The notes under the pieces are model-generated. The model saw only the letters and a program-made list of their open reading frames with translations. It did no database searches and was not told the DNA's origin. From an uncultured bacterium (GTDB lineage: Bacteria; Armatimonadota; JACIXR01), in the NCBI GenBank assembly GCA_938041455.1, contig CALITO010000007.1:1-64000 (forward strand): DNA of 64,000 nucleotides, in the 5' to 3' direction. A program made the translations under genes and the position numbers. Shown here piece by piece: positions 56,693 to 64,000 of the stretch (within the stretch, counting starts at the first letter, position 1; every line of letters starts with the position of its first letter).

Positions 56693-59015
56693 CTTCAATA
56701 CACCTCCTTCTCAGTGTTCGTGCTATAACTACCTGCCCAAGGGCTATCCCCCCGTCATTTGTAGGCACCTTTCTATGAGCCAGGATATAGAAACCCTCTT
56801 CCTCCAATCTTCTTTTAGTCATTCCTAAAAGTAGAGAATTTTGAAAAACTCCACCGCTTAAAGCGACGGTATTTACCCCCGTTCTTCGTCGGAGAATTTT
56901 CAGAACCTCGACCAGCATCTCCACAACACTTCTGTGAAAGCGTGAGGCTATGTATCCCTTTGATTTTCCCCGCTTTAAATCTCCCAATATTTCCTCTATC
57001 ACTGGTAAAGGGTTAATTATTATGGGGGCATCTTCCTCAAATTTGAATTGGTAGAAATCCTCGCATTCCTCAGCAACAGCCTCAAGTTCGCTTGCCGATT
57101 GCCCCTCATAGGTATTTATCTGGCTTATGCCTATCAAGGAGGATACCGCATCGAAAAGTCTCCCCATACTGGAGGCAGGGGGTGAATTGAAGCCTCTCTT
57201 AATCATCTTCCTTATCGCCTCTACCTTCTCCTTCCCTATCTCAGATAGAGAGTGGGCGAATTCCCCGGGAAGTTTTCCCCAATCATCCAGCCATTCCTCT
57301 TTTCCCAACAGAACCAAGTAGGCGATAGCTACTCTCCAGGGTTCCCTCACCGCCCTCTCGCTCCCCGGTAAGGGTATATAGAGGAGGTGCGCCAATCTTT
57401 GGAATCCCTCGTAATTCGTGAGCATTATCTCCCCTCCCCAAATCTTGCCATCCGTTCCGTATCCCGTGCCATCCCAGGCAATACCCAGGACTTTCTCTCC
57501 TAATGGAACCTCGTTCTCCACCATACAGGAGGCTATATGGGCGAAGTGATGTTGGATGGGGATGGCAGGAAGCCCAAGGGAGCGGGCATATATCGAAGAA
57601 TGATAGGCTGGATGAAGGTCATAAGCCACTAACTTCGGCTTTATATTGAGAAGATGCGAGAGATGTTTTATCGCCTTTCTGTAAGCCTCCAACCCTTCAG
57701 CGGTCTCCAAATCCCCTATATGTTGGCTAAGGAAAGCCCACCTATCCTTAGCGAGGCAAAAGGTGTTCTTCAAATCCCCTCCGCAGGCGAGGATTTCCTC
57801 ACCATTAACAGGTAGAGAAATCGGCAGGGGAACATAGCCCCTGGAACGCCTCACTATTCTCGCTTCGTCTTCAATGACTACTGCTACGCTATCATCGCAT
57901 CTCGCCACGATATCGCGGTTATGGAAGAGGAAGGCATCCGCCATATTCTTCAAATCCCGCCTCGCTTCCTCGTTGGAAGCGCAGATGGGGTTATCGCTTA
58001 TATTCCCGCTCGTCATAATGAGGGGGACATCACATTTCCTCAAAATGATATGATGGAGAGGTGTATAGGGGAGGAAAAGCCCGATGAATTTGTTGTTAGG
58101 AGCCACGGATGGCGCCATCCCGAAAGGCTCCCTCTTTCTGAGAAGGAGAATAGGTGCCTGGGGGGAAAGGAGCAATTCCTCCTCTTTAAGGGATAGATGA
58201 GCGAAAAGGCGAGCGGTGTGGACATCCTTTACCATCACCGCAAAGGGTTTAAAAGGGCGATTTTTCCGCTCCCTAAGCCTTTGAACCACTCCCTCGTCCA
58301 AAGCGTTGCAGGCGAGATGGAAACCCCCTAATCCCTTAATCGCTATAATCTTTCCCTCTAAAAGGAGCCGAACTGCTTCATCAATCGCATTTTTATATCT
58401 TCTTTTACCGCCTATTTCCAACCATATCCGGGGACCGCACTTTGGACAAGCGATGGGCTGGGCGTGATATCTTCTGTCCTTTATATCCTCGTATTCCATA
58501 TGACAATCCTCGCACATTTGAAATTTCTTCATACTCGTTCGTTCCCTATCATAGGGAAGGGCACGAATGATGGTGAAGCGTGGACCGCATCTCGTGCAGT
58601 TAGTGAAAGGATAAAGGTAGCGTCTCTCCTCGGGAGAGAAGGTTTCCTCAAGACAGAGTTGGCAGGTGGCGATATCGGGAAGGGGAAATAAGATTTCCAC
58701 CTTCCCCTCTTCGCTTCTCTCTATGCGAAAATCAGTATAACCCACGGGAGCAAGATATGTTATCAGGAGCGACTCCAGCATAACGAAGGGAGGCGGGGAG
58801 TCCTTCAAGGAATCCAGAAATCTTCGCAAATGGTCTTCCTGTCCCTCTACTTCAACGACGATTCCTTCTGGACTATTGCGAACAAATCCTTTGAGAGCAA
58901 AAGACGAAGCAAGGCGGTGGATAAAGGGGCGAAAACCCATTCCCTGAACTGCCCCTTTAACTAAGAGCCTTGCTCTGGATATTCCCCTCGTCGGGGCTCG
59001 CTGAAGAGAGCTCAT
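56670..59015 (-). CDS. hypF: Carbamoyltransferase HypF
   Basis: Acylphosphatase-like VKGAVQGMGFRPFIHRLASS; zinc motifs CQLC/CTRC/CEDC/CPKC; YrdC-like region; Kae1-like HHFAHIASCMVENE; ALSGGVFQNSLL. Confidence 0.95.
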   Translation of the reverse strand: MSSLQRAPTRGISRARLLVKGAVQGMGFRPFIHRLASSFALKGFVRNSPEGIVVEVEGQEDHLRRFLDSLKDSPPPFVMLESLLITYLAPVGYTDFRIERSEEGKVEILFPLPDIATCQLCLEETFSPEERRYLYPFTNCTRCGPRFTIIRALPYDRERTSMKKFQMCEDCHMEYEDIKDRRYHAQPIACPKCGPRIWLEIGGKRRYKNAIDEAVRLLLEGKIIAIKGLGGFHLACNALDEGVVQRLRERKNRPFKPFAVMVKDVHTARLFAHLSLKEEELLLSPQAPILLLRKREPFGMAPSVAPNNKFIGLFLPYTPLHHIILRKCDVPLIMTSGNISDNPICASNEEARRDLKNMADAFLFHNRDIVARCDDSVAVVIEDEARIVRRSRGYVPLPISLPVNGEEILACGGDLKNTFCLAKDRWAFLSQHIGDLETAEGLEAYRKAIKHLSHLLNIKPKLVAYDLHPAYHSSIYARSLGLPAIPIQHHFAHIASCMVENEVPLGEKVLGIAWDGTGYGTDGKIWGGEIMLTNYEGFQRLAHLLYIPLPGSERAVREPWRVAIAYLVLLGKEEWLDDWGKLPGEFAHSLSEIGKEKVEAIRKMIKRGFNSPPASSMGRLFDAVSSLIGISQINTYEGQSASELEAVAEECEDFYQFKFEEDAPIIINPLPVIEEILGDLKRGKSKGYIASRFHRSVVEMLVEVLKILRRRTGVNTVALSGGVFQNSLLLGMTKRRLEEEGFYILAHRKVPTNDGGIALGQVVIARTLRRRCIEDVSGHPG

Positions 59016-59041
59016 TATAAAGGCTTGTTTATCTCCTGCTT

Positions 59042-59377
59042 TTATTCCAATTTACCCAAGGCCCAATCCTCTATCAAGGACAACTCCACCTCAGCGCTAC
59101 CGCAACTTGGGCAGGTGTCAAAGGGAGAATTGAGGAGGAAAACCGTTCCACACTCTTTGCAAGTAGCCTGCATTTCCATCTCTTTTAATTCAAAGGAGGT
59201 CTCCTTAAGGAATGTGTTTTGTTTGATTTCGTCTATTATTTCCAGAAGCTCCTCCTTATCCACCCCCGCAGTGGGATTTACCAAAACCTCCACTTTGCTC
59301 AGGATGGGCAGATTCTCCTTTTGTGCCCTCTCCAAGACAGCTCTCAATATGCTTTGTGCTCTTGCGGTTTCATGCAT
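59042..59377 (-). CDS. hypA: Hydrogenase nickel incorporation protein HypA
   Basis: MHETARAQSIL; CKECGTVF..CPSCGS. Confidence 0.93.
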   Translation of the reverse strand: MHETARAQSILRAVLERAQKENLPILSKVEVLVNPTAGVDKEELLEIIDEIKQNTFLKETSFELKEMEMQATCKECGTVFLLNSPFDTCPSCGSAEVELSLIEDWALGKLE

Positions 59378-59894
59378 CTTCTAATCCGCTCTCCTTTCTT
59401 AAGGCAGAAAGGATTTCCTCAGGGGGTATCTGTTCCTCCCTCTCATAGGCAACCTTCTTGGGAAGGAGTCCCAATGCTAAGGCAACGCCGTAGATTATCG
59501 CTTCCGGGCGAGGGGGACAGCCAGGGACGAAGAGGTCGACGGGTATGACCTTATCTAAGCCACCCACTACATTATATGTATCGAACCAGATGCTGCCTCC
59601 CGTAGCGCAGGAACCAATAGCCAAAACGACCTTTGGGTCAGGGGTAGAGTCGTATAGGCGTTTTAAAGGTTCGACCATCGGGCGAGTAACAGGACCGGCA
59701 ACTATAAGCACATCCGCGTGCCTCGGTGAGCCAACAAGTTTTATCCCGAAGCGCTCCACATCGAAATAGGGAGTAAGGACATCCAATATCTCTATATCGC
59801 AGGCATTACAGCCACCAGTATTGGTATGGAATACCCATAACGACCTTCCGAACGCTTTCGCTGAATATCTTCTAACTATTCCTTCTCTGAACAT
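59370..59894 (-). CDS. Group 4 [NiFe] hydrogenase small subunit (NuoB/HycG-like)
   Basis: TGGCNACDIEILDVLTPYFDVERFGIKLVGSPRHADVLIVAGPVTRPM; AIGSCATGG; VPGCPPRPEAIIYG. Confidence 0.93.
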   Translation of the reverse strand: MFREGIVRRYSAKAFGRSLWVFHTNTGGCNACDIEILDVLTPYFDVERFGIKLVGSPRHADVLIVAGPVTRPMVEPLKRLYDSTPDPKVVLAIGSCATGGSIWFDTYNVVGGLDKVIPVDLFVPGCPPRPEAIIYGVALALGLLPKKVAYEREEQIPPEEILSALRKESGLEDA

Positions 59895-59931
59895 TTTCTA
59901 ACTTTCACTCCTTTTTATGAATTATACACCT

Positions 59932-61425
59932 TTATTTAAAGGGAGCCAAAAGGGAGAGGGAATTAAGCAGGGGATGAAGGATTTGAGGATAGAGACCGAG
60001 GAGGAAGGATAGAATGGTGAGAAGGAGGATGGGGAAAAGGATAGTTAAAGGTGCTTCCCTTGTCCCTTTTATTGTCTTGCTTTTCTCCTCACCCCAAAAT
60101 ACGGTATAGGCGGCGCGGACGGCATAGAAAATGGTGAGGATGCTGGTAAGGAGGAGGATGATAAGGAGCCACCATAGACGAGCATCGGCTGAAGCGATTA
60201 TCAAAGTTAACTTGCTCATAAATCCAACAAAGGGAGGTAACCCGCTCAAGGAGAGAGCGCCGATGAAAAAGCAGGTCATCGTTATAGGCATATACTTTCC
60301 CACTCCACCCAATTCCTCTATGTTCCTTAGAGCAATGGAATATATTATCGCCCCAACGCACATAAAGAGAAGGGGTTTGGCAAGTATATGGCTTACCAAT
60401 TGATAAAATGCCCCGTAATATCCCAGATAGGTGCCCAGGCTCAAACCCATAGCAATGTATCCTATCTGGCTGATGCTGGAGTAGGCTAATAGCCTCTTTA
60501 GGTCCCCCTGCACCATTGCCAAAAGTGCGCCCAAGATCATGCTGAAAATAGCAAGCACCAAAAGGGAAGAGGCAACAGCTCCGTAAAAGGGGAAAAAGAG
60601 ACCCAAAGTGCGAAGGAGAGCATAAAGTCCCATCTCCGTCATAATGCCTGATAGGAGCACACTTATAGGTGTGGGCGCTTCCGCGTAAGCATCCGGTAGC
60701 CAGGGGTGGAAGGGGGCAAGCCCTGCCTTGGTGCCGAAGCCGACTATGAAGAGCACGGCGGATAAGAGGATTATATTAGCGGGAATTTGGGGTATGACAT
60801 CCTTTATATGAGTGAAGAGAAGAGGAGAACCCCGTGGGACAAGGGGAGCGGAAGCGGAATAGATGAGAACACAACCAAAAAGGGAGAAAGTGACGCCCAC
60901 AGTCAGGAGGAGAATATATTTATAGCCCGCCTCCAGAGCCCTCTTATCCCAATAGAAGGAGACCAAAAGGGCGGAGGTGATGGTTGTCGCCTCTATGGCA
61001 ACCCAAAGGATGATGATGTTGTTTGTGCTCACACTCCAAAGCATTGAGGATAGGAAAAAGAGGAAAAGGCTGTAGAAGATGCCCAACCGCCGCTCAAATA
61101 TCTCCGCCCCTACTCTGGCGATTAGGGGTTCCTGCCTCATATATCTCGTTGCAAAAAGGGCGGCAAGGAAACCTATGAAGCTTACGCCTACCACAAATAG
61201 AACACTTATCGGGTCTATAAGGAATTCCTGCCCAAAGGCGCTTATGTATCCCTCGTCAAGAACCCTCTGGAGAATGGGTAGTGAGAGGGCAAGGGGAATG
61301 AAGGAACCGATGATCGTTAATGGCTCTTTAGCGAGGGGGGAACGACGAAGGAGAAGAACTGCAAAGGAAAAAGGAATAGGGGAAAGAATCAGCAATAATA
61401 TCAGGTTAGCATTTGTGCAGACCAT
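59932..61425 (-). CDS. Hydrogenase membrane antiporter-like subunit (HyfF/NuoN-like)
   Basis: Polytopic; LFFLSSMLWSVSTNNIIILWVAIEATTITSALLVSFYW; GFGTKAGLAPFHPWLPDAYAEAPTPISVLLSGIMTEMGLYALLR. Confidence 0.92.
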   Translation of the reverse strand: MVCTNANLILLLILSPIPFSFAVLLLRRSPLAKEPLTIIGSFIPLALSLPILQRVLDEGYISAFGQEFLIDPISVLFVVGVSFIGFLAALFATRYMRQEPLIARVGAEIFERRLGIFYSLFLFFLSSMLWSVSTNNIIILWVAIEATTITSALLVSFYWDKRALEAGYKYILLLTVGVTFSLFGCVLIYSASAPLVPRGSPLLFTHIKDVIPQIPANIILLSAVLFIVGFGTKAGLAPFHPWLPDAYAEAPTPISVLLSGIMTEMGLYALLRTLGLFFPFYGAVASSLLVLAIFSMILGALLAMVQGDLKRLLAYSSISQIGYIAMGLSLGTYLGYYGAFYQLVSHILAKPLLFMCVGAIIYSIALRNIEELGGVGKYMPITMTCFFIGALSLSGLPPFVGFMSKLTLIIASADARLWWLLIILLLTSILTIFYAVRAAYTVFWGEEKSKTIKGTREAPLTILFPILLLTILSFLLGLYPQILHPLLNSLSLLAPFK

Positions 61426-61436
61426 CTTTCACCTCT

Positions 61437-62111
61437 TCACCAGTGGAGTTCCGTCAGATGGTAAGTATCGGTGGTGCCTACCACCTCCCTCAAGCCCCTG
61501 ATGATGAATAGTAGCATATACACCGCTAGGACAACATCGGTGACGATGCCGATGATGACGGTTTCCTTAAGTCCCGGGGCAAGGCTGACGAGGGAGAGGT
61601 GGGCACCATTTTCCAAAAGACACAGCGCAATAGCGGTCTTGAAAGCATCCCTACGGGTGAGAATGCCATAAAGACCAAGGGAAAACACCGTTAGGGAAAC
61701 CGCCACATTTGTGCGGAATGGTTCCTCTGTTGCCAAGGGGGTAGGGGCAAGGAAGTGAACATATTTATGCGTTAACTCATAGAGCAATATTGCTAAAACT
61801 GTGACGATGGCAACGGAGGGAGCAAAGGGGATTATCGCCTTCACTTCATACTCGGGCATTCCCTTTATGAAGCTTAAGAGGAGCCAGGTAACGATGAGGA
61901 ACTTGGTGACGAAAGCGACAGCTGACCAGATGAAAAGGGTTGGTGCCTGGGTGGCGAAGAGGGATATCACGCTAGTCATAATCAGAGCTTGAATGGCATA
62001 GATATACGCAGCATAGCGGAGGTTACGAGCTGTCACCGCTCCGAAGGATGACACAATCATAGCGAAAGATAGGGAGGCTAACAGGCTTCGTATAGTCTCG
62101 CTATATTCCAT
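61437..62111 (-). CDS. Hydrogenase-4 component E-like membrane subunit (HyfE/NuoK-like)
   Basis: Polytopic 224 aa; position between the HyfF-like and ferredoxin subunits. Confidence 0.82.
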   Translation of the reverse strand: MEYSETIRSLLASLSFAMIVSSFGAVTARNLRYAAYIYAIQALIMTSVISLFATQAPTLFIWSAVAFVTKFLIVTWLLLSFIKGMPEYEVKAIIPFAPSVAIVTVLAILLYELTHKYVHFLAPTPLATEEPFRTNVAVSLTVFSLGLYGILTRRDAFKTAIALCLLENGAHLSLVSLAPGLKETVIIGIVTDVVLAVYMLLFIIRGLREVVGTTDTYHLTELHW

Positions 62112-62553
62112 TTATCTCCTCATCCTTCCTAAAACCGATTGTCATATGTCTATCAAGGACGCTGAAGGGCTCATAACAGCGCCCGCAGCGCTTGCAAGTC
62201 CCCATATAAATTTTCTGTTCTATTAGGAGGTCGTGCTTATCAGGGGTGGCGTTCTCAAATTCCAGGGACATCTCCACCGCCCGCTCCGAGCAAGCCTCGG
62301 CGCATCTCCCACACTGGATACAACGCTCCAAGTGTCTCCTTATTATCCGCCATTCAGGGGAGATATCCGTGACTTTTATAAGACGGGCGGGGCACACGGT
62401 GGCACAGCCACCACAACCCGTGCACCTCTCAGCGTTTATCGTTACCTTCCCCCTATAACCAGGGGGAGTGGGATGGGGCTCGAAAGGGTATTTCAAAGTT
62501 ACCCTTCCTGCCTTTAAGCCTACTAATAGCTGCTTGAACTTGCTTCTTATCAT
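62101..62553 (-). CDS. 4Fe-4S ferredoxin subunit (HyfH/NuoI-like)
   Basis: CTGCGGCATVCPARL, CIQCGRCAEACSERAVEM, CKRCGRC. Confidence 0.92.
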   Translation of the reverse strand: MIRSKFKQLLVGLKAGRVTLKYPFEPHPTPPGYRGKVTINAERCTGCGGCATVCPARLIKVTDISPEWRIIRRHLERCIQCGRCAEACSERAVEMSLEFENATPDKHDLLIEQKIYMGTCKRCGRCYEPFSVLDRHMTIGFRKDEEINGI

Positions 62554-62557
62554 AGCG

Positions 62558-63406
62558 TTACACCCCCAGGGTGGAGAATGCTATTGCCATAAAGGAAGCT
62601 GCTATCAAAACTCTGGCATAGAAGCCCAGTGCCTGGTCTATGCGCAGACGGGGGAAAAGCGCCTCCGCTGTGACCGCAAGGATAATGATGATGAACGTTT
62701 TGATAAGTGTATAAAGGAACAACAAAGCCCCTGAGACCATGGGCCAGGGAATGAAGACAAAGGCTATCAGATAAGCTATGAGAAACTGGCGGAGGGCGAG
62801 ACCCCATTTGAAGAGGGCAAGGGTGGAACCTGAAGCTTCAAGGAACACCCCTCCTATCAGCTCCTGTTCAGCCTCAGCCAGGTCGAAAGGTAGTTTGCCC
62901 ATCTGCGCCTGCATGGCGAGGAACATCGCCACGATGGCGAATATCGTTGAGATATTGACGCCGCTCCAAACTATTAGATGGGAAATAATGAAACTCCCCG
63001 CTTTTATAGCATAGGAAAGGAAAGCAGCTGCCATCACCGGCTCTACGATGACGAACATCATAACCTCCCTTGCACCACCCGCCGCAGCGAAGGGATTGCC
63101 CATAAGTAGGGAATATAAGACGAGGCAGACCGAGGAAGCGGTAAGCAGATAGATGAAAGAGATGAGGTCACCTTGGAGGGCGAGGACAAAGGTGGCGGAT
63201 GCTATGCAGGATATGTAAAGGACAGCCAAAGGCGACCTCGTTATATCCTCTTTGCCAAACAGCTTAAATAGGTCAATGTAGGTCTGATAAATAGGCGGTC
63301 CCATTCGGGAATGTATCCTTGCCCGCCATTTCCTCATAATTCCATCAAATAGGGGAGCGGAAATTATGCAAAGAATGGTGATTATCCCTGCCTCAAGGTA
63401 GCTCAT
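62558..63406 (-). CDS. Hydrogenase membrane subunit (HyfC/HycD/NuoH-like)
   Basis: GIMRKWRARIHSRMGPPIYQTYIDLFKLFGKEDI; PFDLAEAEQELIGG. Confidence 0.94.
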   Translation of the reverse strand: MSYLEAGIITILCIISAPLFDGIMRKWRARIHSRMGPPIYQTYIDLFKLFGKEDITRSPLAVLYISCIASATFVLALQGDLISFIYLLTASSVCLVLYSLLMGNPFAAAGGAREVMMFVIVEPVMAAAFLSYAIKAGSFIISHLIVWSGVNISTIFAIVAMFLAMQAQMGKLPFDLAEAEQELIGGVFLEASGSTLALFKWGLALRQFLIAYLIAFVFIPWPMVSGALLFLYTLIKTFIIIILAVTAEALFPRLRIDQALGFYARVLIAASFMAIAFSTLGV

Positions 63407-64000
63407 TTCCTCCCTCCTCGCCGAGATATCTCATACATCTCCTTTTGGGAGAGGAATTTACTCTCCCCTGTTGAGCGGTCTATTATCTCCAACCGCTCCG
63501 TGCAGGATATACAGGGGTCAATGCTTCCAATCGTTATGGGGGCGTCTGCGATCGTTGTCCCCGGCTTGAACATCCAAAGAATTGAGGGTATGTTCATATA
63601 AGAGGGAGCCCTAACCTTCCATCGGTAGGGACGATTGTTCTCACCTAACATAATATAATGGAAATCTTCCCCTCGGGGTGACTCAGTAGCTGACATATAC
63701 TCCCTATAGGGGGGCAATTCCTCCTCTACCTTCACCAGTGTCGGTCCCTCGGGAAGCTCCTTAAGAATCTGGCGCATCATTTTCAAGGATTCTATCGTCT
63801 CGTAGACTCTAACCAAAGCCCTTGATAACACATCGCAACCATCAAGAACTATGACTTCAAAGTCTAAATAGGGATATGCAGCATATGGGTGGTCCCTTCT
63901 AACATCTATATCCACTCCCGAGGCACGGGCAGTAGGACCTAAGGCACCTGTTAGTCTCACCTCTTCAGGTGTTAGAATACCCACCTCTTTTGTGCGAGCG
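63403..64000 (-). CDS. Group 4 [NiFe] hydrogenase large subunit (HycE/HyfG-like), N-terminus beyond the window
   Basis: GALGPTARASGVDIDVRRDHPYAAY; C-terminal DPCISCTER; frame stays open to the window edge (ARTKEVGIL). Confidence 0.92.
   Translation of the reverse strand, partial: ARTKEVGILTPEEVRLTGALGPTARASGVDIDVRRDHPYAAYPYLDFEVIVLDGCDVLSRALVRVYETIESLKMMRQILKELPEGPTLVKVEEELPPYREYMSATESPRGEDFHYIMLGENNRPYRWKVRAPSYMNIPSILWMFKPGTTIADAPITIGSIDPCISCTERLEIIDRSTGESKFLSQKEMYEISRRGGRK

Noticed and set aside
1-64000. CRISPR arrays, prophage or intact IS elements
   Set aside because: No regularly spaced direct repeats with unique spacers, no integrase or transposase frame found by reading; only HEAT-coding repeats and short palindromes

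Overview
The window is a gene-dense bacterial chromosome segment, probably thermophilic and of unassigned lineage, read entirely by eye. From left to right it carries: the 5' end of a zinc-ribbon Ser/Thr kinase; a purine cluster (purB-purS-purQ-purL, a 1278-aa secreted GH-like protein, purF, a PQQ beta-propeller, purN) in which PurL is interrupted by a 159-aa mini-intein; two Gfo/Idh oxidoreductases; an 840-aa HEAT-repeat protein; a PPIase/TPR protein and an R3H-type AAA ATPase; tRNA-Ala(GGC); a THEP1-like NTPase; three tandem PilT paralogues; and a PP-loop protein. At about 26.6-38.2 kb is a BREX-3-like defence locus: a Mrr_N-like winged-helix protein, PglZ and a BrxC/PglY-like ATPase on the minus strand, and, divergently, a PglX-like MTase, a BrxF-like ATPase, a second MTase and a PD-(D/E)XK nuclease candidate. 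No BrxHII helicase or BrxA is recognisable in or beside it. After this come a DUF4139-like protein, GH127, a 1460-aa exonuclease-DinG protein with a C-terminal degenerate RecQ-like half, a DUF1559 pseudopilin, a GH106-like protein, a UROD-like protein, a short HEAT ORF with an in-frame TGA, a beta-CASP MBL protein, a beta-helix protein, hypD/C/F/A, and a group-4 membrane [NiFe] hydrogenase operon running off the right edge. The most interesting candidates are the BREX-3-like/R-M composite locus, the exonuclease-DinG-pseudoRecQ fusion, the PurL mini-intein, and a recurring leaderless promoter architecture.
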